This document shows, piece by piece, positions 17,709 to 27,067 of a DNA stretch of 64,000 bases. Source of the stretch: JAPOXR01 sp965221815 (GTDB lineage Bacteria; Pseudomonadota; Alphaproteobacteria; Rhodobacterales; Rhodobacteraceae). The stretch lies in the NCBI GenBank assembly GCA_965221815.1, contig OZ244915.1, positions 2,542,001 through 2,606,000 on the forward strand, written 5' to 3'. How positions within the stretch are numbered: position 1 is the first letter of the stretch; each line of letters opens with the position of its first letter. The notes under the pieces were generated by a model that saw nothing but the letters and a program-made list of their open reading frames with translations, ran no database searches and was not told the DNA's origin. Both the position numbers and the translations under genes were made by a program.

Positions 17709-19571
17709 TCATGATCCGTCGGCGGTCATTCCAATAAATCCGCCGATCTGTTGATCCCAGTGTTTGGCGAAAGCGCCCCCTTGGGACAGCAATTCGTCAT
17801 GCGTTCCCTGTTCGACGATACGACCTTCCTGTAACACGATGATCCGGTCCATTCGCAGGATTGTTGAAAGACGGTGGGCAATCGCGATGACAGTTCGCCC
17901 GGTGGTGACATGGCGGAGGGCCGCCTGAATCGAGGTCTCCACCGTTGAGTCGAGTGCTGAGGTTGCCTCATCCAGAATCAGAATGGGGGCATCTTTCAAC
18001 ACCGCCCGCGCGAGCGCAATTCGCTGCCGCTGCCCACCCGACAATCGGGCCCCACGCTCCCCCAGATAGGCATCGTAACCGGTTCGCCCATGTGGGTCCT
18101 GAAGCCCGCTGATGAAGTCATGCGCCTTGGCCTTTTTTGCCGCCTCCACCACATCGTCTGTGGACGCACCAGGGCGCCCATAGGCAATATTCTCATGGGC
18201 GCTGCGATTGAACATCGCCGTTTCCTGGGTAACCATACTGATCTGTCTTCGCAGACTTTCCTGGCTGAGTGTACGGAGGTCAAAACCATCGAGGAAGATC
18301 GTACCGACACTGGGATCGTAGAGACGCATCAGCAATGCAGCCAAAGTGGATTTACCGGCCCCCGAATGGCCGACGAGCCCGACATGTTCACCGGGTTCGA
18401 TCAACAGATCGATCTGCTCGACGCCACCTTTGCGTCTGCCATAAGCAAAGGACACATCAGTCAACTCAATTCTGCCCGCCGCGCGTTGCAGTTCAATCGC
18501 ATCCGCGCAATCCGGAAGGCGGTGTTCCACCGCCAATGTGCGCATACCGTCTTCCGACTCGCCGATATTGGAATACACCGCCATCAATGTGAAGCTCACC
18601 CATCCGGACATCTGCGAGATCCGCAGTGACACAGCTCCAGTCGCCACGATATCACCGGCACTGGCAACGCCCTGACTCCACAACAGCAACGCACCACCCG
18701 TCAATGCCACCGGCAACAACCCGGATGCCGCCATCAATGCAAAGCGAAAAGCCGATGCAATCTGTCCGAATTCCAGGGCCTTGTGGCGGAAAATCTCCAA
18801 CGCGTCGATAGCTGCACGATCCTCGAAACGGCTATGCGCAAACAGCTTCACCGTGCGGATATTCGTCACTGTATCGACGATCTGACCTGACAGTGTTGAA
18901 CGCGCATGGGCGCGTGCACCAGATCTGGATCGAATTCGCGGCAGGAACCAGCGAATCAAACCCCCATAGATGGCGAGCCAGACGGCGAGCAGAATGGCGA
19001 TGCGCGTGTCAATGGACACTAACAAGGCTGCTGAGCCAAGCAGGGACGCCACTGCAAAGGATACGACATTCACAAATTCGACGACCGTATCGGTCACCGC
19101 GCGGGATGTCTGGAGTTGTTTCTGCGCAATTCGTCCGGCGAAATCCTCGTCAAAAAAAGAAACCGACTGCTCGAGCGTATGTCGGTGGAGCCGCGACAGG
19201 ACCTGCGCGGTGACATTTGGGGTCACCAATGTTGAGGAGATCATTGAACTGATGCCGAAAGCGAGAGGGCGCAGAGCGAGAAAGAAGACCAGCGCCCCCA
19301 ACAGGAACCACAGATTTTGCTCGAAGAAGAATTCTCTTCCGGAAGCCAGTGCATGATCGACAACCCATCCCAGCAGGAGTGCAGAATAGGCTTCCAGTAT
19401 CCCGGCAACCATGGAAGCGGCGCAACCAAGTGCAATAACCGGGAAGGCGCCCTTCAGGCACCAGAGATAGAAACGATACAATCCGGCGGGTGGTGGAGAA
19501 TCGATCCTGTGAAATGGATTGATCAATCTCGACCAGAATTTTGCAAATGGAATGCTGACTTCCTTGCTCAT
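17709..19571 (-). CDS. ABC exporter half-transporter (permease and ATPase fused)
   Basis: Type IV ABC exporter half of about 620 residues, presumably a homodimer in the inner membrane. The N-terminal half has about six hydrophobic segments (for example FPVIALGCAASMVAGILEAY and LWFLLGALVFFLAL), an intracellular loop and then an ATPase with Walker A GHSGAGKST, Q-loop VTQET, signature LSGGQRQR, Walker B ILILDEATSALD and the IAHRLST switch. ATG 19571 follows a CAGGAG by nine bases. It resembles MsbA-like lipid or drug exporters, but sequence does not fix the substrate. It stands alone, convergent with ispA. Confidence 0.9.
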   Translation of the reverse strand: MSKEVSIPFAKFWSRLINPFHRIDSPPPAGLYRFYLWCLKGAFPVIALGCAASMVAGILEAYSALLLGWVVDHALASGREFFFEQNLWFLLGALVFFLALRPLAFGISSMISSTLVTPNVTAQVLSRLHRHTLEQSVSFFDEDFAGRIAQKQLQTSRAVTDTVVEFVNVVSFAVASLLGSAALLVSIDTRIAILLAVWLAIYGGLIRWFLPRIRSRSGARAHARSTLSGQIVDTVTNIRTVKLFAHSRFEDRAAIDALEIFRHKALEFGQIASAFRFALMAASGLLPVALTGGALLLWSQGVASAGDIVATGAVSLRISQMSGWVSFTLMAVYSNIGESEDGMRTLAVEHRLPDCADAIELQRAAGRIELTDVSFAYGRRKGGVEQIDLLIEPGEHVGLVGHSGAGKSTLAALLMRLYDPSVGTIFLDGFDLRTLSQESLRRQISMVTQETAMFNRSAHENIAYGRPGASTDDVVEAAKKAKAHDFISGLQDPHGRTGYDAYLGERGARLSGGQRQRIALARAVLKDAPILILDEATSALDSTVETSIQAALRHVTTGRTVIAIAHRLSTILRMDRIIVLQEGRIVEQGTHDELLSQGGAFAKHWDQQIGGFIGMTADGS

Positions 19572-19673
19572 GAGGAAACGCTCCTGACGATCATTCATTT
19601 CAAGCCGCCGGCCGGCAAGATAGACAGGCGAACAGCAGCCCTATCGCGACCGGCTGGCCAGTGGGAAACACAA

Positions 19674-20705
19674 TCATCCGGCTCCACCTGTCATATCCGG
19701 TGGGACGTCCCCCGAAACAGCGGCGCGGACGAGGACAGCGCTGAGGGCATCCTGTGGTCCCAGAATCCCGGTGAGTTCGGCCAGGGACGCGGCGCCTGCG
19801 GCCCATCTGCCAATCCGCCGCAAGCGCCGTACCGAAGATTTTCGAAGGCACAGATTTGCCCTGGGATCCGTAACTCCAAGCACGACCATCCGACGATGCC
19901 AGTCGGGCTCAGCCGCGACTTGACGCTCACAGATTTCAAGTTGTCGGATGCATGAAATATCGGCACCTGGCAGACAGTGGGGCAAGAGCCCGCACGTCTG
20001 CATGTCCACCAATGCAGGGAAGATGATTGGGAGATTCAGCAATTTCTGCATTTCCGCACCAATGCGTTCACGCGGGACGTCGCTGATCCGGTCTGCGCGA
20101 TGGCGCATTGCGTCCAGAATCTCATCATCTGTTTGCCGATTCCAACGGCAAAACCCCGTCCGAATTCGGAAATAACGCAAGATCCGAAGAGGATCCTCGC
20201 CGAGTCGCTGATGCGGGCAGCCGATGAAACGGACGATTCCCCGATTGAGATCCTCAAGACCCTGTACCGGATCCTGAATATGCCCATCGATATCGGCATA
20301 GATTGCATTGATCGTCAGATCGCGGCGCACCGCGTCCTCATGTAAAGATCTGGTCAATTCGACCGTAAGTGTGTCGCCGACATAATGATCGCGCTTCAAG
20401 CTGGTGACCGTAACCGGCACATTGTCAAAATAAAGTGTGATTGAACCCAGATGACTGTGGAACGAGGACGTCTTTATTCCATTGATATCCGCCACAGCCT
20501 GAATCTGTTCGGGCACTGCATCCGTTGCCAGATCAACATCCGACGCCGGCATGTCACACAAAGCATCGCGTACCGCCCCGCCAACAAAATAGACATCGTG
20601 CCCCATATCGCGTAGCCAATGACTCACTTGAACGGCATCGGGCCAGGCGGCGTAGAGACGGCCAAGGCACCGCGCAACTGTATTCCCATTCTGCCGCCTG
20701 ATCAC
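19674..20705 (-). CDS. CCA tRNA nucleotidyltransferase / poly(A) polymerase family
   Basis: Class II nucleotidyltransferase; in alphaproteobacteria this enzyme typically adds or repairs the tRNA CCA end. The catalytic head shows GGAVRDALCDMPASDVDLAT with the GG and DxD motifs, then RRDLTINAIYAD and the basic EDPLRILRYFRIRTGF segment. GTG 20705 is chosen because AGGAG lies eight bases upstream and it gives about 343 residues; the open frame reaches back to 20885 through the nudix gene but that part is not conserved. The stop of the nudix gene lies about 95 bases upstream, so the two are probably co-transcribed with hslO. Confidence 0.88.
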   Translation of the reverse strand: MIRRQNGNTVARCLGRLYAAWPDAVQVSHWLRDMGHDVYFVGGAVRDALCDMPASDVDLATDAVPEQIQAVADINGIKTSSFHSHLGSITLYFDNVPVTVTSLKRDHYVGDTLTVELTRSLHEDAVRRDLTINAIYADIDGHIQDPVQGLEDLNRGIVRFIGCPHQRLGEDPLRILRYFRIRTGFCRWNRQTDDEILDAMRHRADRISDVPRERIGAEMQKLLNLPIIFPALVDMQTCGLLPHCLPGADISCIRQLEICERQVAAEPDWHRRMVVLGVTDPRANLCLRKSSVRRLRRIGRWAAGAASLAELTGILGPQDALSAVLVRAAVSGDVPPDMTGGAG

Positions 20706-20800
20706 CAACGGCTTCTCCTGCCCCCAGTTCCGGACAGTGATCTCCGGGAAAGCCGTGATGGCTGTCGAGGAAAGGCGATGGCAGACATGATGTCGAAAAT

Positions 20801-21448
20801 TCAGTTCACGTCCGGTGGGGCCGTGCCACCGGTGTCCTGCAACCTCCTTGCGAGCCCGTATAATATAGCCGCTGTTGCGCCCCAAATGTGATAGACACCA
20901 AACTTCACTTCATATTGCGTTCGCTGTCGATTGACGGTCGGATCGGTCACCGACGTGATGTCAAAATTGTCCGGATTGATCAGATGTTCAAAAGGCACCT
21001 CAAACAGACTGGCAACTTCCGCTGCCTGCAAAACCGGCTGGAAATCGCTGTCGATCGCGCCAACAAAGGGATGAATTCGAAAACCGGTCACGGTTTGATA
21101 GCAGGGGCAGGTGCCCAGAATCTTGACCTGATCGCGATGTAAACCGATTTCTTCCTCCGCTTCGCGCAAGGCGGTTTGCATGAATGCCTTGTCATCTGCA
21201 ACGGCGCGCCCACCCGGAAATGCGATTTGGCCGGCATGTCGCGGGAGATTTGCCGCGCGTTCCGTCAGTATGAGATTGAGGCCGGACTCACGGCGAATCA
21301 GCGCAACCAGAACTGCGGCCTCGATCCATGATCTGTTGCCTGCGCCAAAAAATCGCAGACCAAACCGCTCGTCTGTCGGTCGGTTGTTGGCGAGTGCCAG
21401 CGCAATGTCGCGGCTTTCAATCAATTCGGTACACGTGTCATTACGCAT
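20801..21448 (-). CDS. NUDIX hydrolase, CoA pyrophosphatase-like
   Basis: Nudix box protein of about 215 residues. The box reads GGRAVADDKAFMQTALREAEEEIGL, preceded by RHAGQIAFPG, the pattern of the NudL/CoA diphosphatase (UPF0035) group that trims CoA and related nucleotides. ATG 21448 overlaps the last eight bases of hslO, which decides the start and implies coupling. The following gene is a tRNA CCA enzyme, a nudix-CCA pairing that recurs in alphaproteobacteria. Confidence 0.88.
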   Translation of the reverse strand: MRNDTCTELIESRDIALALANNRPTDERFGLRFFGAGNRSWIEAAVLVALIRRESGLNLILTERAANLPRHAGQIAFPGGRAVADDKAFMQTALREAEEEIGLHRDQVKILGTCPCYQTVTGFRIHPFVGAIDSDFQPVLQAAEVASLFEVPFEHLINPDNFDITSVTDPTVNRQRTQYEVKFGVYHIWGATAAILYGLARRLQDTGGTAPPDVN

Positions 21449-22427
21449 CCATCCCGAGACTGGACGGGTCAAGACTGTAGCGCGCACCGCAAAAATGACA
21501 GTCCGCGATCACCAGCCCCTGTTCATTGGTCATCGTCGCGATATCTTTTGCCGAATAGATGGAGAGTCCCTGCTGCACTTTCTCACGTGAACACGTGCAG
21601 CCAAATCGGATCGCCTGCGGGCAACCGGCAAGAGGCTCGTCGTCATGGAACAACCGGTACACTGTTTCCAATTGTGAACAGGATGGGCCGGTCAATTCTG
21701 CGGGCTTTGCGGTGGCGAGCAATGATGTGCAGCGAATCCACTCTTCTGATTTCAGAGTGGCTGCGACCGGCGATGGCGCAGCTGATAAGGAACTGCCCCG
21801 GGGAATGCATTGCAGCGCAATGCCGCCACCCCGCCAACGCGTCGGGCCCGTCCCGTTTGAGCGTCCGACACAGACCCTGAAACAGGTCGGAATCTGTTCT
21901 GAATGAAGAAAGAGATTCTCCGCACAACCGGCTACCGTTTCATCGTCCAGAGATGTGACTCCTTCATATGGCGGGCCGCCTTGACCGTCGTCAATCAACA
22001 CCGCCAGATACCCCTTCACCGCGTTCAACGGCGGGATGGCCGGTATCGCCCTGAGTCCGTCATCGAAGGTTGCCGTGACCCGCAAGGTTGCCGGCGCACC
22101 GTCCGCAGATGACACGAAATAATCTGACACGACCAGCCGCAGTAAACCCTCACTGCGAATCTGGAACGACAGTTTCGACCCCGGATTGATCAATTGTCCC
22201 ATCAGGGCGGTCAGAACTGCCGTCTCCGCGATCACCGGCTCAACCGAAGATGGATAGTTGCGACCGTCCAGTAATTCCCCGAGAGTCCGGGAAAGACGCG
22301 CAATACGGCCACGAATATCTGTGCGCGAAAAATGAAAAGGCAAGACACTGTCATCATCAATTGTGTCACCCGATGGCGGTAACTTGCGTGATCGTGACCC
22401 GTGACTGGTTTGCGCCTGTTGTGACAA
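21441..22427 (-). CDS. hslO: Redox-regulated chaperone Hsp33
   Basis: Cytosolic holdase activated by oxidation. The C-terminal zinc switch is intact: GCTCSREKV (CxC) and DCHFCGARY (CxxC). Upstream, MGQLINPGSKLSFQI and RLVVSDYF match the family's N-terminal substrate-binding domain. The start is uncertain: TTG 22427 follows a GGAG by eight bases and gives about 328 residues, while the frame stays open to 22496. The nudix gene overlaps its end. argG lies on the other strand upstream. Confidence 0.9.
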   Translation of the reverse strand: MSQQAQTSHGSRSRKLPPSGDTIDDDSVLPFHFSRTDIRGRIARLSRTLGELLDGRNYPSSVEPVIAETAVLTALMGQLINPGSKLSFQIRSEGLLRLVVSDYFVSSADGAPATLRVTATFDDGLRAIPAIPPLNAVKGYLAVLIDDGQGGPPYEGVTSLDDETVAGCAENLFLHSEQIPTCFRVCVGRSNGTGPTRWRGGGIALQCIPRGSSLSAAPSPVAATLKSEEWIRCTSLLATAKPAELTGPSCSQLETVYRLFHDDEPLAGCPQAIRFGCTCSREKVQQGLSIYSAKDIATMTNEQGLVIADCHFCGARYSLDPSSLGMDA

Positions 22428-22971
22428 TCGACTCACTCCGCATATCTGCACGTCTCGCCATTTTGCATAACATTGCGCAGTTGGACAGAAAACCATGCAC
22501 GGCTGTTGTCATGCGGTCACCTGACGTCGATTGCGACCTTTCATTCGCATGGTTGCAGCGGCAAGTGTCTGATTCATGAGACTTGTTTCTGCATGCAACG
22601 ACCGGGTCAATCCGTAAAGAGTCTCATTCATATCCGTGAGCGTCACGGCGACTTTTTTGGCCAGACCGTGAATGTCTGGTTTTTCACCCATCTCCGCCAG
22701 CCCGTCATATCCCTGCTACGGGTCAAGTGACCACGGATATGCCGGGCAGCAACCCGCAACGCGCAATCCATATCACGAAAACCCCTGTGAGTCGCGCACA
22801 TGGATGTACGCAGACGATGCAGATCATGGCTTGTCTTTACGACAACGCGATGACCACGTCAGAGATACAAAACCTGTTCTTGAATGAAAAACCTGATTTG
22901 GCGATGCAATTGCGTTGAAGCCACGTGGCAAAGAAACTAGATGAGAAAAACGGGTGGCGCGGAAATTCCTG
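22428..22971. other. Divergent intergenic region hslO/argG
   Basis: About 540 bases. A 60-codon minus-strand frame (22509-22691) has a possible amphipathic helix, but its GGAG sits directly against the ATG and no family is recognised, so I do not call it. Promoters for hslO and argG are expected here. Confidence 0.35.
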
Positions 22972-24222
22972 ATGAAACCAGTCAAGAAAGTGGTGCTTGC
23001 CTATTCAGGCGGCCTCGATACATCGATCATTCTCAAGTGGTTGATGTCCGAATATGGTGCAGAAGTGGTCACCTTTACCGCTGATCTTGGCCAGGGCGAA
23101 GAGCTTGAGCCAGCACGCAAGAAGGCCGAAATGCTGGGGATTCGTGATATCCACATCGAAGATTTGCGTGAGGAATTTGCCCGCAGCTATATCTTCCCGA
23201 TGTTCCGCGCCAATGCCGTTTACGAAGGGCTCTACCTGCTCGGCACATCGATCGCACGGCCGTTGATTGCCAAAAGACTGATTGAAATCGCACACGAAAC
23301 GGGAGCCGACGCGATCGCACATGGTGCGACCGGCAAGGGAAATGATCAGGTGCGGTTTGAACTCGCTGCCTATGCCCTTGATCCATCAATCCGGGTGATT
23401 GCACCATGGCGCGAATGGCGTTTGACCAGTCGTTCCAGGCTGCTCGACTTCGCTGAAAAACATCAGATTCCAATTGCCAAAGATCAGCGCGGTGACGCGC
23501 CATTCTCTGTTGACACCAATCTGCTGCATACGTCTTCCGAAGGAAAGGTTTTGGAAGACCCGGGAGAGGCTGCGCCGGTATACGTGTATCAGCGCACCGT
23601 GGACCCGGAATCGGCGCCCGACCAGCCTGAATTGATCGACATCACGTTTCGGTCAGGCGATGCTGTTGCCGTCAATGGCACCGACATGTCGCCGGCACAA
23701 CTCCTGGAAGATCTGAACAGGATTGGGGGGCGTCACGGCATTGGCAGGCTTGATCTTGTTGAAAATCGTTTTGTGGGAATGAAATCTCGTGGCATCTACG
23801 AGACGCCGGGCGGCACCATTTTGCTCGAAGCGCATCGCGGTATCGAACAGATCACCCTCGATGGCGGGTCATCCCACCTCAAGGACGAATTGATGCCACG
23901 CTACGCGGAATTGATCTATAATGGTTTTTGGTTCAGTCCTGAGAGAGAAATGTTACAGGCACTGATTGACCAGAGTCAGGAATACGTCACCGGTACCGTC
24001 CGAATCAAGCTTTACAAGGGCCGCGCACAAACTGTTGGCCGTCAGTCGGAATATTCACTTTACTCGCAGGAACATGTAACTTTTGAAGATGATCAGGGTA
24101 CGTATGACCAACAGGATGCATCCGGTTTTATCCGCCTCAATGCGTTGAGATTGCGCCTGCTTGGCCAGCGACGGCAACGCGTCAAATCGAATAAAACCGA
24201 TTCAAAATCAACAGGTTCGTGA
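22972..24222 (+). CDS. argG: Argininosuccinate synthase
   Basis: Joins citrulline and aspartate using ATP, the penultimate step of arginine synthesis. The N-type ATP pyrophosphatase motif VVLAYSGGLDTSIILKWL is at the N-terminus; IAHGATGKGNDQVRFE and the KSRGIYETPGG region are also typical. About 416 residues from ATG 22972; GTG 22954 is an alternative start. No other arg gene is adjacent. Confidence 0.95.
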   Translation: MKPVKKVVLAYSGGLDTSIILKWLMSEYGAEVVTFTADLGQGEELEPARKKAEMLGIRDIHIEDLREEFARSYIFPMFRANAVYEGLYLLGTSIARPLIAKRLIEIAHETGADAIAHGATGKGNDQVRFELAAYALDPSIRVIAPWREWRLTSRSRLLDFAEKHQIPIAKDQRGDAPFSVDTNLLHTSSEGKVLEDPGEAAPVYVYQRTVDPESAPDQPELIDITFRSGDAVAVNGTDMSPAQLLEDLNRIGGRHGIGRLDLVENRFVGMKSRGIYETPGGTILLEAHRGIEQITLDGGSSHLKDELMPRYAELIYNGFWFSPEREMLQALIDQSQEYVTGTVRIKLYKGRAQTVGRQSEYSLYSQEHVTFEDDQGTYDQQDASGFIRLNALRLRLLGQRRQRVKSNKTDSKSTGS

Positions 24223-24250
24223 CCGCACGGAAAAGAGAAAGGAATATCAC

Positions 24251-24958
24251 ATGATGCAGCGCACCAATGAGAGAAAGCGCAATTTGAGAGAGCCGCGCCG
24301 TCCCTTGCCCCTGAACGCGGTCTGGCAGAGAGCCCGGTTGCTGGTTGCGGCGGCGGGTTTCGCGCTTCTTGGATGGACGGCGGCGGCAGCGACGGACTCG
24401 GTGATTCTGGCTGGCGGTTGTTTCTGGTGTGTCGAATCCGATTTTGACAGCGTGACCGGGGTCACTGCAACAACCTCAGGTTATACCGGGGGCAGCAGTT
24501 CGAACCCGAATTACAAGTCGGTCTCGGCGGGCCGTGGTGGTCATTATGAGGCGGTCAAGGTTGAATTTGACCCCGCGCAGGTCTCACTGCGCACATTGCT
24601 CGACAAATTCTGGCGCAGTATCGACGTCACTGATGATGGCGGCCAGTTCTGTGACCGCGGTCACAGTTATCGAACTGCCGTCTTTGTTCAGGATGATCAG
24701 CAGCGCGAACAGGCCGCAGCCTCAAAGGCCGCAGCGGAGAAAGCGCTTGGAGTCCCGTTTGTGACCCAGATTTTGGATGCCGGTGAATTTTATCCGGCCG
24801 AAAAACGCCATCAGAACTACCATCTTGGCACCAACCGGGTCGTCACCCGTTTCGGTGTCATTCAACAGGCCGATGCCTATAAGCGCTATCGTAAAGGCTG
24901 CGGACGTGACAGACGAGTCCGGGAAATATGGGGAAAGGAAGCCGCATTCGCCCACTGA
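24251..24958 (+). CDS. msrA: Peptide methionine sulfoxide reductase MsrA, exported
   Basis: Reduces methionine-S-sulfoxide in proteins. The active site GGCFWCVESDF holds the nucleophilic Cys 57; HYEAVKVEFDP and HQNYHLGTN are standard MsrA blocks. Unlike cytosolic MsrA it has a basic N-terminus followed by a hydrophobic stretch (about residues 29-43) and small residues at about 44-48, so it is probably secreted to the periplasm. An AAAGGAA lies about seven bases before ATG 24251. There is no MsrB domain or neighbour. The gene follows argG by 28 bases and may share its transcript. Confidence 0.92.
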   Translation: MMQRTNERKRNLREPRRPLPLNAVWQRARLLVAAAGFALLGWTAAAATDSVILAGGCFWCVESDFDSVTGVTATTSGYTGGSSSNPNYKSVSAGRGGHYEAVKVEFDPAQVSLRTLLDKFWRSIDVTDDGGQFCDRGHSYRTAVFVQDDQQREQAAASKAAAEKALGVPFVTQILDAGEFYPAEKRHQNYHLGTNRVVTRFGVIQQADAYKRYRKGCGRDRRVREIWGKEAAFAH

Positions 24959-24994
24959 ATACGGGATGCAGCGCCGTTTTTCCAGCTCTGCGGC

Positions 24995-25270
24995 TCAAAA
25001 ACTGCCGTTGATCATGATCCGCAGGATCTGAACTCCGAGCAACATGACCAGCGGTGCAAGGTCCAATGCACCGGTATCTGGCAGGAATTGGCGAATGCGT
25101 GCGTAATACGGATCAAGCAATCGGTTCAGGCCGTCCCAAACGGCGTTCACCAATGGCTGGTGTCGATTCAAAACACCAAAACCAACCAGCCAACTGACGA
25201 CAACATGTGCGATAATCACCCAGGTCAGCACATCCAGGGCCAAATTGAGAATTTGTAGAAGTACCTGCAT
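24995..25270 (-). CDS. YggT family membrane protein
   Basis: Inner-membrane protein of 91 residues with two hydrophobic segments (VLTWVIIAHVVVSWLV and LAPLVMLLGVQILRIM) flanking the conserved LNRLLDPYYARIRQFLP loop of the YggT family. The role is not well settled; relatives are linked to cell-division factor assembly and to osmotic tolerance. Its usual neighbours (DUF167, proC) are absent; the IS21 relic begins just upstream. Confidence 0.88.
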   Translation of the reverse strand: MQVLLQILNLALDVLTWVIIAHVVVSWLVGFGVLNRHQPLVNAVWDGLNRLLDPYYARIRQFLPDTGALDLAPLVMLLGVQILRIMINGSF

Positions 25271-25449
25271 ATGTCGCCCTGCTCTGAACTGCCTGTCACA
25301 TTAGAAGCTCGGCCATCGGCATTCAAGTGTTTGTCCCTGCTCGGGAGTGATTCCCCTATGGCTGGGTTTGGACCACGATTGATTCCTGATCGGTTGCGTC
25401 CGGCGAATCATCAGGCGACCCTGGCGAGAGGTGTGCGATTGTCGTTGGC

Positions 25450-26716
25450 CTAGGCGGGACAGGCGCGCCAGATCCTCCACGAGGCCCGTGTCCGGCAACT
25501 GCGCAGCGACCGTCTGCAGGGTGTCTGCGACCCGCTGCCGCGCCCGCCCGGCTGGGTCTTGAGAGATCCGATGACAGGGCGATCATTGATGACAGAGGTG
25601 GGGCCCTGACCGGCCCGGTGGGGCTTGCGGGGCACCGTCAGACAGTGATCAGTGCCGAGAGTGAGTGCGATCGGGTCGGTATGCACCCGCGCTGTCAGCC
25701 GATGGCCCATCAGCCGGGTCGGGACCGAAGTGAAGACTCGCCGCCGCGTGACGCCACGGGTGGCGGTCACCCGCACACTCACCTCCTCATCAGCGGTGCT
25801 GCGGCGGTCCGGCAGCGCCAGCAGATGTTGCGCCTTGGCCCTGATCGCCTTGTCATGGCGCGCATTGACCCGGCCGATGATGTCCGCGATGAAGGCGCGA
25901 TACGTCTCCAGATCGGCAAAATCGCGGGTGCCGCGCAGTCCCCGCGCATCTTCGATCTCGCGCTTGAGATGCCCATGTGGACTCTCAATCGCCCCGTGGT
26001 TTGATGCGTCCACCCCGGGTGTTCCGGGTCGCCTCCATCCCGTCATCCTGGCAGAGTTGCGTGGTGCGCGCTGTCTGGTCATCCGCGGCTTGCTTGACAG
26101 GTTCCGGAACGCCGCCGACAGAGGGACGGGGCGTCTGGGACGCGGGGCCCCACCGACGGCCTGCAAAGCGTCCTGAAGCCCTGTGGACAGCGCTTTGAGA
26201 GTCTCGCCGCCCTGGACCACATGTGCATGGCAAAAGCCCGACCAGGGCAGCCGGAAATGATAAAGCCTATGCGCCAGCGGGGCCCCATCGATTGTCACGC
26301 CCAACCCGTTCATATGGAGTCAAATCAGAAAGACCCCTCTGACCCGGTTCGGATGTCTGACGAAAGATTGCCGTCTGGCCCGGACCCTGCAAGGCTCGCC
26401 ACTGGCGAATCCGCCGCTCCAAGGTTCGCCTGATATTCGGATTGAGCTTCGGATCCCGCCGCAACAACTCACGGTAGACCGCCACAGGCCGGATAGCCTC
26501 TGATGCCTTGAGCAGGGGCACCACCACGCTCTCAAAGACATCTGCCAATGGATCCGGGCGCCGCCGACCACGCCGCTGGGTCTTCTGCGACGGAAGCCGA
26601 CTGTCTTTGTTGATCCGATAACCCGTCGAAGTGCTGAAACCCGCTTTGGCCGCGGCCGTTTCAACTGTGTCAGTTTTTTGATAGTTCATAAATAGCCTCG
26701 TTTGTGCGTCTGTCAT
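25450..26716 (-). pseudogene. istA: IS21-family istA transposase, frameshifted relic
   Basis: Two overlapping minus-strand frames reconstruct one IstA-like transposase. The N-terminal part (26267-26716) has a helix-turn-helix region and ends ...FRQTSEPGQRGLSDLT; the next part (from 26313) continues as MNGLGVTIDGAPLAHRLYHF, GGETLKALSTGLQDAL and IESPHGHLKREIEDA. Removing one C near the TGACTCC that precedes the ATATG rejoins the frames. A second scrambled stretch lies after SAAFRNL, and the C-terminus drifts out of frame. istB is missing. It is therefore a dead element, and it forms the left edge of the accessory island. Confidence 0.82.
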
Positions 26717-27067
26717 GTGTCGTCCGGGCCTGCGGCTCTCCCCATTGGAATAAAGGATGGCAGACTTGTGCCCGAACGGTCACAGACGTCAAACGGGGCG
26801 TCTTGCCGACAGAATTTTTTGCCCCTCTCTCCGCGGAGAGAGGGGCAGCTTCCGCCTCTCCCCAGGATTCTCACCCTGATTGTCGTCAATTCTCAGCTTG
26901 ATTGACGCGCCATATTTTGTCTCGGAAACCACAACATTTGGTTCTTTATAAGCGTTGGGAACGAATTGTGGTGCTGAATAGTTACGATTGATCAATAAAG
27001 ACAGTGAAAAATAGGAAAAGTCTGGGATTTAACGACTTAGCTCTGTAGTTAAATATATAAGCCTCTT
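26717..27067. other. Gene-free stretch with one long palindrome
   Basis: About 350 bases between the IS21 relic and the beta-family gene. No gene was found. It becomes AT-rich toward 27060 and holds the 26-base palindrome listed separately. Confidence 0.4.
26821..26846. repeat. Perfect 26-base GC-rich palindrome
   Basis: Two 13-base arms (GCCCCTCTCTCCG and its exact complement) meet with no spacer. A run of six T precedes it on the plus strand, so there is no T run after the hairpin in either direction and a classical terminator is unlikely. It may be a small dispersed repeat or the end of a mobile element. Confidence 0.6.

Noticed and set aside
22509..22691. 60-codon minus-strand frame between hslO and argG
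   Set aside because: Ribosome-like GGAG is directly against the ATG and no family is seen; left uncalled.
26821..26846. Rho-independent terminator
   Set aside because: The T run lies before the hairpin on the plus strand and would be an A run after it on the minus strand; no terminator in either direction.
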